From assembly GCA_947174415.1 (NCBI GenBank), contig CAMWIW010000015.1, positions 1-39,058 on the forward strand: a stretch of 39,058 bases of DNA, in the 5' to 3' direction. The notes below the pieces were generated by a model. The model was not told the origin of the DNA, ran no database searches, and was given only the letters and a program-made list of their open reading frames with translations. The stretch comes from an uncultured Clostridia bacterium (GTDB lineage Bacteria > Bacillota > Clostridia > Christensenellales > Borkfalkiaceae). Positions 1 to 8,360 of the stretch are shown here, piece by piece. The translations under genes were made by a program, and so were the position numbers. Position 1 is the stretch's first letter. Every line of letters begins with the position of its first letter.

Positions 1-70
1 ACTTTATTGCTCCGTAGCCGGTTATTCTGAATTTTTTTAAGTTAGGATTACGGAATTTACGCTTGTACAT
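1..70 (-). CDS. Sugar ABC transporter permease, second subunit (5' fragment)
   Basis: Only the first 23 codons lie in the window; the gene continues past the left edge. It opens with an ATG at 70-68, preceded by a strong AAGGAGGAG site that fills the 10-base gap after the upstream permease gene. The visible peptide (MYKRKFRNPNLKKF...) is basic, as expected for the cytoplasmic N-terminus before the first membrane segment. The assignment as a MalG/UgpE-type permease is inferred from position: carbohydrate ABC operons usually place two permease genes in tandem. No diagnostic motif is visible. Confidence 0.6.
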   Translation of the reverse strand, partial: MYKRKFRNPNLKKFRITGYGAIK

Positions 71-80
71 ATACTCCTCC

Positions 81-1079
81 TTAATAATCTACACCGTCGT
101 ATTTTTTTGAAAGTCTGTTTCTGATTAATAGCACTATAGGCGCCCAAATAACCGAGAACAGAAGTCCCTTTGCCGCCATTTCGGAATACTTAGCAGGGTT
201 GAACTCCGCCGTACCCATAAATATCTCCATGGCAATACTGTAAGTAAGCCCGTCTCCGCCCGTCAGAAGATAGGGTTGCAGATAGAGAGTTAAAACGTTC
301 GTAAGCCCCAAAACTATCAAAGTTACAATCGTAGGCCATATAAGCGGTATCGTTATCTTGGTAAATTCTTTAAAGTATCCCGCGCCGTCAAGCTGAGCAC
401 TTTCGAAAATTTCTTTTGGTATTCTTCCGATCGCGCCAGACATAAGCACTATATTATATCCCAAGCCTGCCCAGATGCAATAAACGTAAACGAACAGCTG
501 CGATTGCGGCCACGAATCGTACAGGTATCCCTCAAAACCCAGCGCCTTCAAAAATCCGTACATATAACCGTAAGTCGAGTCAAGAGGCATATTGTAAGCC
601 ATTACCAATGCCACTATAGGAATTATGTTAGGCAGAAAGAAAATTACACGGAAAACGTTGGCAAACGGCATTTTCTTGTGCAAAAAGTAAGAAAACAGCA
701 ACGATAGCGGCAAACTTATGAATATGGTTATAGCCGCATACCCCAGCGAGTTCAATATTATTACCGACGAGTTATTCAGCCACGATACGCCCGTATCGTT
801 TAAAGAAGATTCAAATATATCCTTTATTACTTTTACGAACTGATCGAAGCCGCAAAACTCCGTATTGCCGTAAATATCCGTCCTCTCAAAAGCCATAAAA
901 AGCGAGCCCACGTTCACGAACGCCCAGGTAATTACAAACTGTAATACGGGATATGCGAGAATAATCGCCACAAACACCCAGTCCTTGACTTGCTTTTTGG
1001 TTATTTTTTGTTTATATCGTCTCTGCTTAGGTGCGCCTTTCGGCGCAAACCGTCCGCCCTTCGGTATCCATTTTTTCAT
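81..1079 (-). CDS. Sugar ABC transporter permease (MalF/UgpA-type)
   Basis: Membrane subunit of a CUT1-type carbohydrate importer, 332 residues. After a 30-residue basic, Gly/Pro/Lys-rich tail there are about six hydrophobic segments, beginning near residues 34-56. The cytoplasmic EAA loop that contacts the ATPase is at about 222-250 and carries the family signature EIFESAQLDGAG followed by IPLIWPT. The gene starts one base after the GH16 stop (TAA-T-ATG), with an AGGA site about 9 bases upstream, so it is co-transcribed and probably translationally coupled with the glucanase. Its partner permease follows directly. No ATPase gene is visible here; in many Bacillota a shared MsmK-type ATPase serves several such importers. 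Substrate is inferred as beta-glucan oligosaccharides from the neighbours. Confidence 0.92.
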   Translation of the reverse strand: MKKWIPKGGRFAPKGAPKQRRYKQKITKKQVKDWVFVAIILAYPVLQFVITWAFVNVGSLFMAFERTDIYGNTEFCGFDQFVKVIKDIFESSLNDTGVSWLNNSSVIILNSLGYAAITIFISLPLSLLFSYFLHKKMPFANVFRVIFFLPNIIPIVALVMAYNMPLDSTYGYMYGFLKALGFEGYLYDSWPQSQLFVYVYCIWAGLGYNIVLMSGAIGRIPKEIFESAQLDGAGYFKEFTKITIPLIWPTIVTLIVLGLTNVLTLYLQPYLLTGGDGLTYSIAMEIFMGTAEFNPAKYSEMAAKGLLFSVIWAPIVLLIRNRLSKKYDGVDY

Positions 1080-1080
1080 A

Positions 1081-2637
1081 TTATTTAATCCTGATATTCA
1101 CGTCGTCCGCAAATAGGGTTTCCGTAAGTTCGGTATAAAACTGAATTCTAATTTTTTTCGTGCCTGCGGGGGCTGTAAAGCTTCTGACCGTTTCTTCCCA
1201 GTTCTCAGCATCAACTTCTACTGTTTTCTCCTCGACCACGTCGTCTCCGTATCCCATAAACAAAAGCGAAACCGTGCCTTTGCCCTTCACGAGGAGAGAA
1301 AGCTCTGTTTCAAACCCTTCGTAAACGCTGTCAATCGTTTGATTGATAAGCCCCCTCTTTTCTACTTTAAGTCCACAGGAATCGAGATAACCTATTCCCT
1401 CCGCAACTATACACTGTTCGTTTGCCGGCAGCGCTTGTATTTCCTTGCGCATTTCGTTAACCGCTTCGGTAATCTGTTCTGCGGTGTATTCGGGGTGTTC
1501 CGCAACGATTTGAGCTCGCATTGCCGCTAAATCCTTATTATCTATAACGCGCCTGTCAATTCTCCAACCGCTGTTGGTTTTTCCCTTTGCCGCATATTCG
1601 AAGTTGCCGTTAGAAACCTTATTCACGCTTGCCGTCGATACCGGTGCAGAAGGATATTCCCTCTCGTCCGCAACCTGCGAAGTGCCGAGCGGAGGCGTGA
1701 ATTCTACGAACGGTTGGTTTTTAAACGGCGTATATTTCACCCAGTCAACGTACATACAATCACTTTCAAAGTCGGCAGAGCCCATAAAACCGGGGTTATT
1801 GGGAAACCATACGCCCAACCAAAGCCTTGTCTGATAGTAAGGCACGAACAAGTCGCTTACGGCTGTTACAATTCCGTCAACGTAATAAACTACTTTGCCT
1901 AATGTTACGTCCTCTCCTTGAAGCGCAGGGTCTTCGCCTTGCTCGCAGGTATACCAGTCAAACCCGAACGTATGCCATTTGCCGTCGTTCAGCACTATGG
2001 TGTTTCCGTTCGTGGCTTCGTTTAAATTTACGTCTTGCGACTGATTGCCGTCTAACGTTATATAATTTGTATTAAGAACGTTTTCAAAAGTAATAACGCC
2101 CGATTTCGTTCCGCCGGGAAGCTCGATGTCGATCTCGTGGTTGCCGCTGGTTGCCGTGTCGTACGCGTACGTCCACATAGCCGTGCACGCGCCCTGACGG
2201 GGCAGAACCTTCATTTTCGCTTCGTATCTGCCGGGAGCGGTCAAAAATTTGCTGATTATAGCAGCACCCGTAAGAGTACCGTCCTTGCGAGAACCCACTC
2301 CTCTGACGTCGCCTGCAGTATAATAGTCTCCGTTGCCAGAAAGCACGAGCACGCCGTCGTCCGTATAGTTGACGTTTTCGGGAATAACTCCGCCGTTGCC
2401 GTCGCCGCTTGACCCCCAAGCCTGTTTGCCGATATACCAACTGTCGTAATCAACGCCGCCGCTGAAATCGTCAAAAAACATATTATCATAGTCGAACTCT
2501 ATTCCGTCAAGCACGCGAAGTTCACTCCCCGCGGCAAGTTCGCTTGCCTCATTTGTCTTGCAAGCCGAACTTACAGAAACCGCAGAAAACGCGACAATTG
2601 CCGATATAATTAAAGGTATAGCTTTTTTTGCAGACAA
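1081..2637 (-). CDS. Secreted GH16 beta-glucanase lipoprotein
   Basis: Endo-acting glycoside hydrolase family 16 enzyme, 518 residues. The catalytic signature EIDIE is at residues 168-172 (nucleophile E168, acid/base E172), within a beta-jellyroll domain running to about residue 320. A Ser/Pro-rich stretch then leads to a C-terminal beta-rich domain (about 345-518), probably a carbohydrate-binding module of the CBM4/9 type. I chose a TTG start at 2637 because a GGGAGG site lies 8 bases upstream; an in-frame ATG further upstream (2679) would put that site inside the gene and spoil the signal peptide. The N-terminus is two lysines, a hydrophobic core and SSAC, with Cys26 as the probable lipidation site. 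GH16 includes laminarinases, lichenases and others, so the exact linkage is not settled. It leads the operon with the two permeases. Confidence 0.9.
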   Translation of the reverse strand: MSAKKAIPLIISAIVAFSAVSVSSACKTNEASELAAGSELRVLDGIEFDYDNMFFDDFSGGVDYDSWYIGKQAWGSSGDGNGGVIPENVNYTDDGVLVLSGNGDYYTAGDVRGVGSRKDGTLTGAAIISKFLTAPGRYEAKMKVLPRQGACTAMWTYAYDTATSGNHEIDIELPGGTKSGVITFENVLNTNYITLDGNQSQDVNLNEATNGNTIVLNDGKWHTFGFDWYTCEQGEDPALQGEDVTLGKVVYYVDGIVTAVSDLFVPYYQTRLWLGVWFPNNPGFMGSADFESDCMYVDWVKYTPFKNQPFVEFTPPLGTSQVADEREYPSAPVSTASVNKVSNGNFEYAAKGKTNSGWRIDRRVIDNKDLAAMRAQIVAEHPEYTAEQITEAVNEMRKEIQALPANEQCIVAEGIGYLDSCGLKVEKRGLINQTIDSVYEGFETELSLLVKGKGTVSLLFMGYGDDVVEEKTVEVDAENWEETVRSFTAPAGTKKIRIQFYTELTETLFADDVNIRIK

Positions 2638-2667
2638 AACCCCGTCCTCCCATACTAATTCAAACCG
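2638..2667 (-). promoter_or_regulatory. Ribosome binding site deciding the GH16 TTG start
   Basis: GGGAGG on the minus strand (2651-2646) lies 8 bases before the TTG at 2637. It is the only good Shine-Dalgarno match near the 5' end of this gene, and it favours the TTG over the upstream in-frame ATG at 2679, which would overlap the promoter -10 region. Confidence 0.7.
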
Positions 2668-2696
2668 ATTATAACACATACTTTTTCAAATTACAA
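2668..2696 (-). promoter_or_regulatory. Promoter of the GH16-permease operon
   Basis: Minus strand TTGTAA (2696-2691), a 17-base spacer ending in TGT, then TATAAT (2673-2668). The TG before the -10 makes it an extended -10 promoter. The expected transcription start is near 2661, giving a leader of about 24 bases. Confidence 0.75.
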
Positions 2697-2821
2697 TATA
2701 TTTTTTAATTTTGTTAAAAAAATTTTTGCAATTATTTTTTCATAAATGGTAATTTAAAGCATTTTTGTAAATTTTAACCATAAATTTATTTTAAATTTGT
2801 TGAAAATTTCACAAAATGATA

Positions 2822-2851
2822 TTGACAACCAAATATAAAATATGATAAAAT
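2822..2851 (+). promoter_or_regulatory. Promoter of the binding protein-GH94 operon
   Basis: TTGACA (2822-2827), an 18-base spacer and TAAAAT (2846-2851) upstream of the solute-binding protein. The expected start of transcription is near 2858, leaving about 47 bases of leader. It diverges from the GH16 promoter across about 125 bases of very AT-rich DNA. Confidence 0.6.
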
Positions 2852-2859
2852 TAAGATAG

Positions 2860-2880
2860 TTTTTTAACTAACTTAAAAAA
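2860..2880 (+). repeat. AT-only inverted repeat at the start of the binding-protein transcript
   Basis: TTTTTTAA (2860-2867) and TTAAAAAA (2873-2880) form a perfect 8-base inverted repeat around CTAAC. It sits at about +2 to +22 of the predicted transcript. It could be a repressor operator or a weak leader hairpin; the sequence alone does not decide. Confidence 0.4.
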
Positions 2881-2904
2881 TAAGACAATTTCGAGGTGGC
2901 ATTT

Positions 2905-4353
2905 ATGAAAAAATCAATCAAATTTGTGCTGTGTACCGCTCTTTCCGCGGCGATGATTTTGCCCATGGCGGCTTGCTCAACTAAGGTCAACGACGAACAT
3001 GTGTTAAACGTGGTATGTTTAAGTAAGGGTTACGGCAACGGTTGGATTAAGACGATTGCGGCAAAATTCGAGGAAGAACATCCCGGCTATACGGTAAACC
3101 TTGACGGCGCTATAGCTGAAGCCCCCGCTCTTATTAAAACCAATATTAACAGCAAAAACAATATTGACGATTTATATATATCGGTAGGCAACGACTGGAA
3201 AACCTACGCAGCGCAAGGCAAGTTCGCCTCCCTTGACGACCTTATAGAAGCCGAAGTTGACGGGGTTAAAATCAAAGATAAGGTTGCAAGCGAATACAGC
3301 GAATCCATATATTTCCCCGACAGAAACGGCAACGTACACTCCTACCGTCTTCCCTGGACGGCGGGCGTGGGCGGAATTTACTATAATAAAGCAATGTTTG
3401 AAACCTACGGCTGGCAAGTTCCCGAAACCTATGACCAACTTATTGCTCTTTGCGATCAAATAGTAGCCGAAAATATAGAGTTTTCTTCGGGCGGCACAGC
3501 AAAGCAAGTTAAACCCTTCGTATATACAGGACAAAATATAGACTACTTCGACTATACGGTATTTACTTGGTGGGCGCAGCTTTCAGGCGAGGATAACATA
3601 AAAGAATTTATGCAGTACGGCTCACCCGACAATTACGACTATACCAAAAATGAAACGTATGCTAACCTTAAAAAAGCAACCGATATGTGGAAAAAAATTT
3701 TCGGCAATTCTGCTTACGTTATGGACGATTGCAACGGTATGTCTAACCATACCGCTCAGACGAGCTTTAACAACGGCTACGCGGCAATGATGTTCAACGG
3801 CGATTGGGTTTACAACGAAATTCTGAATTATAAAATAGAAAACGACGGCTTCGAGCTCGGGCTTATGAAAACCCCTACCGCAACCGACGCTGTCGAAACG
3901 GACATTACTTACACTATCGGCGAAGACCAATACATCGCAATTCCTGAAAGCTCCATTAAGAAAGACCTTGCAAAGGACTTCATAAAGCTTATGGTAAGCG
4001 ACTACGGTTGCAGCGTGTTCTTAAACGAAGCCCACGGCTTGCTTGCATATAATAACGGACTTACAGCCGACGATACGCAGGACACGTTTATGAAAAATCT
4101 TCTGACCGTCAAAAACGGATACTCAAAAGCGTTTACCAACTACCCCACTATTAACGGAACAGCTAACATCACTAATACGACGAAAATGCTTTATCTTTCA
4201 AGTATGATAGATATTTGGGGTACGGGTGCGCTTCGTCCTTACGGTAAATTAGTCGGCTCTAACACTAAGACGACCGAAGAAGCATTTAACGATATTTCAA
4301 ACGAAATTTCAAGGCAGTGGCAAACTTGGAAAACTCAAGCAGGAATTAAATAA
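2905..4353 (+). CDS. Sugar ABC transporter solute-binding lipoprotein
   Basis: Family 1 extracellular solute-binding protein, 482 residues, that captures sugars outside the membrane and hands them to the permease pair encoded across the divergent promoter. The signal peptide is classic: MKKSIK, a hydrophobic core and a lipobox ending MAAC, with Cys24 as the lipidated residue. The mature part has the usual KFEEEHPGYTV segment near the N-terminus and the later Trp/Tyr-rich region with FNGDW typical of sugar binders. The start is the ATG at 2905, with GAGGTGG ending 5 bases before it; a GTG three codons earlier would lie inside that site. The GH94 gene begins two bases after the stop. Ligand is inferred as oligosaccharides released by the GH16 enzyme. 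Confidence 0.92.
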   Translation: MKKSIKFVLCTALSAAMILPMAACSTKVNDEHVLNVVCLSKGYGNGWIKTIAAKFEEEHPGYTVNLDGAIAEAPALIKTNINSKNNIDDLYISVGNDWKTYAAQGKFASLDDLIEAEVDGVKIKDKVASEYSESIYFPDRNGNVHSYRLPWTAGVGGIYYNKAMFETYGWQVPETYDQLIALCDQIVAENIEFSSGGTAKQVKPFVYTGQNIDYFDYTVFTWWAQLSGEDNIKEFMQYGSPDNYDYTKNETYANLKKATDMWKKIFGNSAYVMDDCNGMSNHTAQTSFNNGYAAMMFNGDWVYNEILNYKIENDGFELGLMKTPTATDAVETDITYTIGEDQYIAIPESSIKKDLAKDFIKLMVSDYGCSVFLNEAHGLLAYNNGLTADDTQDTFMKNLLTVKNGYSKAFTNYPTINGTANITNTTKMLYLSSMIDIWGTGALRPYGKLVGSNTKTTEEAFNDISNEISRQWQTWKTQAGIK

Positions 4354-4354
4354 A

Positions 4355-6892
4355 ATGTTTAAAGATAAAATACTTGAATTTTTGGACCTTGAAGAACAGC
4401 TTAACGGCAGCGTTGATTTTCAACGCTGCCGCGCTATACCCGAAAAGTGCTATTATCTGAGCGACGGCGTAATTTTATGCTATCCTCGCAGTACCGGCGA
4501 CAGCCGTTACCCTTACTCGGCGGACGGTTTTACGCTCTGGGCTTATTCTTCGGGCTATATGTCTCTCAACGAAAGTACGTTCTATTACGTGTTACCGGCT
4601 GACGAGGGCAAAGAACCTTATATCGCATTTTTCGGCGGACTTGAACGGGAAAACGGTTTTGAACCTTTCTCGATTACCGGTGCTGCCCGCATCGCAATGC
4701 AGAAAATCAAAAGGTTTACAGTCTATACCACCGAAGCAGTGTATTATATCGCAAAAACCGATGAAGCAGTATTCTTTTTGCGCGCGTTTGTCTCAAAGGA
4801 CAAACAGGCAATATTCTCCGTTGGCGCAATAAATAAGAGCGGAAAAGAGATTAAATGCACCCTCTCCTCCTTTTTCAACTGTCTTTTAATGCATCAGGCG
4901 GGAGAAAGCGTAGAAACTAAATGGTTTAAACAGTGTCAAACGACTGAAAACGGTTTTATATTTGAAAGCATCGAAGACGTTGACAGAACTACTCACCTGC
5001 AAAATTACGGTGTTATAAACCGTGCAGTTAACGCGAACGTAATTTATTGTGAGCATACCTCTTCCCGCTCAGATTTTGCAGGCGGTAAAAATAATTCTAT
5101 AAGCTGTGCAACTCCACTGTTTACGGGACATTTTGAAAAATGCAAAAAAATATGTAAGTTCGGAGATACTGCTGCCGCAGGCGATATCTATTGCGTTGAA
5201 CTTGCAAAGGACGGCTTTGCACAGATAGATTATGTTGCGGAAGCGTATTTCGACGAGAAAAAGGCAACGGACGCAGTGCGCAGCATTTCTCCTAAATTTG
5301 CGGACGAAATTTGCACGGAGGCGGAAAAACTAAATTTATTAAGAGAAAACGGTGAAAATGCTCTGAAAATGAGCTTCGGCAAGTGTCTTGACGGGGATAT
5401 CAACGGAGAAACCTTTACAAAGTTTGTACATAGCGTTCAGCGGCAAACCGAATTCGCCGCACTTGCCAAAAACAGCGGGGTATCCCTTCTCGGTGTGCGC
5501 GACGTAGTACAGCAAATGGAAGCGGCTCTTCTGTGGCGTCCAACTGAATGCAGAGCGAAATTTTTAGAACTATTAAACTTTATTGACCCCAGCGGTCGCG
5601 CACCACGACAGTATTCTATTCCCGCAAAAGGCGCTCTTCCTCAAATGGATACTCGCGCCTTCATCGACCAAGGCGTATGGATTATTACCGCAATGCGTAC
5701 GTACCTGTCATTCACGGGTGATTACTCGATTTTGGACGAAGAGTGCGGTTATTATAAAATTGTCGGTAAAAACAGGGTCGAAGAAGTTGAAGAGCGCAAC
5801 AGCGTTGCCGAACACCTTGTTCGCATAGCCGATTATCTGATTAACAATATGGATAGTGAAACGGGTTGCCTACGCGCCCTTTACGGTGATTGGAACGACG
5901 CTTTGGACGGTTTGGGCGTATCCCGTAATCCCGACGAAGAATACGGATCGGGAGTATCCGTTATGGCTTCTCTTCAACTCTACCGTAACTTAGGTGAAAT
6001 GATAGAGATTGCCGAAAGAACGGGCGACAAGTTCAAACAAAAACATAGATACATTTCCGCACGAAAGCGCCTTAAAAACGGACTTTTGAAGTATGCAATC
6101 GAAACCGAAAACGGCGAACGAAAGATTTTACACGGTTGGGGCGACGGGCGTTCGTACAAAGTCGGAAGTTTTAACGACGTTGACGGAGAATCGCGCGACG
6201 GACTTACCGCAAACGCGTTCTGGATAATATCCTCTGCCTACCTTTGGGATAAATCCATAAAGAAAGACGTACTTGCAAGCTACAAAAGGTTGGACAGCAA
6301 ATACGGACTTAAAACTTTTGAACCATACTTTAAAAAAGGCACTCCCGGCGTTGGACGTATTGTGAATCTGCCAAAGGGCACAGCGGAAAACGGAGCTGTT
6401 TACGTACACGCAGCGATGTTCGGAATATGGTCTTTATACGGCATGGGCGAAAGCGCTAAGGCTTGGGAACAGCTTAAAAAGGTTTTGCCTCTTACCCATG
6501 AACTGATTACCACCACTCCGTTTATTATGAGTAACAGCTATGCCTATAACGAGGAATTGGGGCTTGACGGCGAGTCAATGAGCGATTGGTTCACAGGAAG
6601 TGCAAACGTACTGATAAAGGCGCTTGTATGGTATCTGTTCGGCATAACGCCTGATTTGGACGGTGTAAAGATTAATCCCGCCGTATTCTTCCCCTTTGAA
6701 AACGCAGAAATAAGACTTAAAGTTAAGGGCAAAGTAATAAATCTTACGTACCGAAAAACGGGCGGTAAGCGCACGTTTAAACTAAACGAAAAAACGGTTA
6801 ATACGTTTGATGACGCGGCAACCGAAGCCCCTGCACTTTACTTAACGGAAAGCGAACTTGCTGAAGAGAATTTTATCGAAGTCTGCGATTAG
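4355..6892 (+). CDS. GH94-family glycoside phosphorylase
   Basis: Cytoplasmic glycoside hydrolase family 94 phosphorylase, 845 residues, close to the usual length for cellobiose-type phosphorylases. It would split a beta-linked disaccharide or oligosaccharide with phosphate, giving a sugar 1-phosphate and sparing ATP. An N-terminal beta-sandwich (to about 290) precedes a helical linker and an (alpha/alpha)6 barrel. The barrel carries GDWNDALDG around residues 511-519, the motif that holds the catalytic aspartate, and the late WFTGSA motif. No signal peptide is present. It follows the solute-binding protein with one base between them and ends at a strong terminator. Neighbouring GH16 makes laminaribiose, beta-1,3-oligoglucan or cellodextrin plausible substrates. 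Cellobiose, laminaribiose and chitobiose specificities cannot be separated by eye. Confidence 0.88.
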   Translation: MFKDKILEFLDLEEQLNGSVDFQRCRAIPEKCYYLSDGVILCYPRSTGDSRYPYSADGFTLWAYSSGYMSLNESTFYYVLPADEGKEPYIAFFGGLERENGFEPFSITGAARIAMQKIKRFTVYTTEAVYYIAKTDEAVFFLRAFVSKDKQAIFSVGAINKSGKEIKCTLSSFFNCLLMHQAGESVETKWFKQCQTTENGFIFESIEDVDRTTHLQNYGVINRAVNANVIYCEHTSSRSDFAGGKNNSISCATPLFTGHFEKCKKICKFGDTAAAGDIYCVELAKDGFAQIDYVAEAYFDEKKATDAVRSISPKFADEICTEAEKLNLLRENGENALKMSFGKCLDGDINGETFTKFVHSVQRQTEFAALAKNSGVSLLGVRDVVQQMEAALLWRPTECRAKFLELLNFIDPSGRAPRQYSIPAKGALPQMDTRAFIDQGVWIITAMRTYLSFTGDYSILDEECGYYKIVGKNRVEEVEERNSVAEHLVRIADYLINNMDSETGCLRALYGDWNDALDGLGVSRNPDEEYGSGVSVMASLQLYRNLGEMIEIAERTGDKFKQKHRYISARKRLKNGLLKYAIETENGERKILHGWGDGRSYKVGSFNDVDGESRDGLTANAFWIISSAYLWDKSIKKDVLASYKRLDSKYGLKTFEPYFKKGTPGVGRIVNLPKGTAENGAVYVHAAMFGIWSLYGMGESAKAWEQLKKVLPLTHELITTTPFIMSNSYAYNEELGLDGESMSDWFTGSANVLIKALVWYLFGITPDLDGVKINPAVFFPFENAEIRLKVKGKVINLTYRKTGGKRTFKLNEKTVNTFDDAATEAPALYLTESELAEENFIEVCD

Positions 6893-6901
6893 CGACAATA
6901 A

Positions 6902-6938
6902 AAAGCCGCGAGTGGCGAAAAACGCCACTCGCGGCTTT
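6902..6938. terminator. Bidirectional terminator between GH94 and the acidic-tailed protein gene
   Basis: A perfect 16-base-pair hairpin (arms 6902-6917 and 6923-6938) with an AAAAA loop. It is followed by TTT-A-TTT on the plus strand and by a T-rich tract on the minus strand, so it can end both converging transcripts. Confidence 0.92.
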
Positions 6939-6949
6939 ATTTAATTAAT

Positions 6950-7360
6950 TTAGCGCGTCTTTTTAGCAATAGCTATCCTTATGCGCTTTTTAGGTTCTTC
7001 CACAACCTCTTCGACTTCTTCTACTTCCTCGGTTTCTTCAGCAACCTCTTCTTCCGCGGTTGCAACCTCGGCAACAACTTCTGACTCGAGTTTAAGGCTG
7101 TTGTAAACGTCTTCGGGGACTTCTACGTCCAAGCCCTCGGCATGCTTCATTTTAACGTAAGCATGAGCGCAGGGGAAACGCACGGTTTTATCGCAGAAAT
7201 CGCAAAAAGGCGCATATTCTCCGCATAAATCTCTTTTTAATCTCTGACTGTTAACTATTTTATCGACGTCAATCACCGCCTGCAAATTCTGAACGTTTTC
7301 GCTGGTAAGATGCGTTGGCATAGATAACAATAATTTCAAAGGTTCTTGACTGTTCCACAT
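6950..7360 (-). CDS. Uncharacterised cysteine-motif protein with acidic tail
   Basis: I do not recognise this 136-residue protein. Residues 1-90 look like a small folded domain with a cysteine cluster, Cys46, Cys53-x2-Cys56 and Cys64-x-His66 (CGEY...CDFC...CAH), which could bind zinc or an iron-sulfur group. Residues 93-122 are almost entirely Glu and Val with some Ala, a flexible or coiled acidic stretch. The last 13 residues are strongly basic (KKRIRIAIAKKTR). There is no signal peptide or membrane segment. Its own consensus promoter, an AGGAG site 9 bases before the ATG and a strong terminator show it is a real, independently expressed gene. The charge pattern suggests nucleic-acid or ribosome contact, but this is speculation. 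Confidence 0.85.
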   Translation of the reverse strand: MWNSQEPLKLLLSMPTHLTSENVQNLQAVIDVDKIVNSQRLKRDLCGEYAPFCDFCDKTVRFPCAHAYVKMKHAEGLDVEVPEDVYNSLKLESEVVAEVATAEEEVAEETEEVEEVEEVVEEPKKRIRIAIAKKTR

Positions 7361-7382
7361 AATCGATTTCTCCTACTTTCCC

Positions 7383-7411
7383 ATTATACTACAAATAATA
7401 TCATTTTTCAA
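7383..7411 (-). promoter_or_regulatory. Promoter of the acidic-tailed protein gene
   Basis: Minus strand TTGAAA (7411-7406), a 17-base spacer and TATAAT (7388-7383). It lies just past the stop of the PfkB-type kinase gene, so the small gene downstream need not depend on readthrough. Confidence 0.85.
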
Positions 7412-7419
7412 GCGTTTAA

Positions 7420-8343
7420 CTAAATTTCTTTCACCGTCAAAGCGGAAAGTATTTCCTCGTACTTTTCTTTACTGAAAGAAATGCTGTGCGGTGAAGTTAC
7501 TGCCGCAGTTCCCGCAGCAACGCCGCAACGCAGGATTTCTTTCAAATCTCCGCCTTTAACCAAAGCGTTAGTTGCTGCCGCTACCATACCGTCGCCCGCA
7601 CCTACCGTTGAGTTCATTGCAACGTTTACGCTTTTACAGTAATATATTTTGTTTCCGTCGGTTATAACAGCTCCTTGCTTGCCCAAAGACAAAAGAACGC
7701 GTTTTGCCCCCTTATTTAAAAGCTCGTTACAGCCGGCAAGCAATTCCTCTTTGCTCTTGATTTTTCTTTTTAACGTGCGTTCAAGCTCTTCGAGATTGGG
7801 TTTTACAAGGTCAACACCGCATTTTAATGCTTCTTTAAGTCTCTCTTCCTGCGTATCGACTATCTTTTTTACGTGCGACGGCACGGCGTTTAAAATTCGG
7901 GCGTAATAGTCGGGCGTCATACCTCTTGCAAGGCTGCCCGATACTACCACGGCTTCACACTGCTGCGAAAGTTGTTTTACAAGAGATATAAGCTCTTCGC
8001 TGTTCTTTTCGCTGACTTCGGGGCTTACGTCGTCAATTTCGGTAAGCATAGATTTCATATCAATGAACTTATAATTTTCTCTGACTCTGCCCTCATTCCA
8101 TACGAATTTGTACGGAACGCCTTCGCGGTGCAGTTCTATTTCAAACTGATTTCCGTTACCCTCGTACATAAATCCCGTTGCAAAAACGTCGCTTTTCAGG
8201 TGCGCAAGTCCGATGGCTACGTTCAGCGCTTTGCCCGTAAAGAAAATCCGTTTACTTATAACCTTATGCGATTTGCCTACGGCAAGCGAATCTACTTCTA
8301 TATTTACGTCTATGCATGGACTTAAACATACGGTTAAAATCAT
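7420..8343 (-). CDS. PfkB-family sugar kinase, 1-phosphofructokinase-like
   Basis: Ribokinase/PfkB-fold kinase of 307 residues, closest in layout to FruK and LacC: it phosphorylates a phosphosugar (fructose 1-phosphate, tagatose 6-phosphate or fructose 6-phosphate) with ATP. The N-terminal substrate motif reads TGKALNVA (36-43) where most members have GGKGxNVA. KPNLEE is at 181-186, and the anion hole and catalytic base lie in VGAGD (247-251, Asp251). The start is the ATG at 8343 with GGGAG about 8 bases upstream. It follows pfkA by 44 bases that contain an intrinsic terminator. No PTS fructose transporter or fruR gene is nearby, so the FruK name is not certain. Confidence 0.82.
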   Translation of the reverse strand: MILTVCLSPCIDVNIEVDSLAVGKSHKVISKRIFFTGKALNVAIGLAHLKSDVFATGFMYEGNGNQFEIELHREGVPYKFVWNEGRVRENYKFIDMKSMLTEIDDVSPEVSEKNSEELISLVKQLSQQCEAVVVSGSLARGMTPDYYARILNAVPSHVKKIVDTQEERLKEALKCGVDLVKPNLEELERTLKRKIKSKEELLAGCNELLNKGAKRVLLSLGKQGAVITDGNKIYYCKSVNVAMNSTVGAGDGMVAAATNALVKGGDLKEILRCGVAAGTAAVTSPHSISFSKEKYEEILSALTVKEI

Positions 8344-8360
8344 TTATTTTCTCCCAAAAT

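Noticed and set aside
2084-2489. Arginine-rich and other frames inside the GH16 gene
   Set aside because: They overlap the GH16 catalytic region out of frame and have no start signals.
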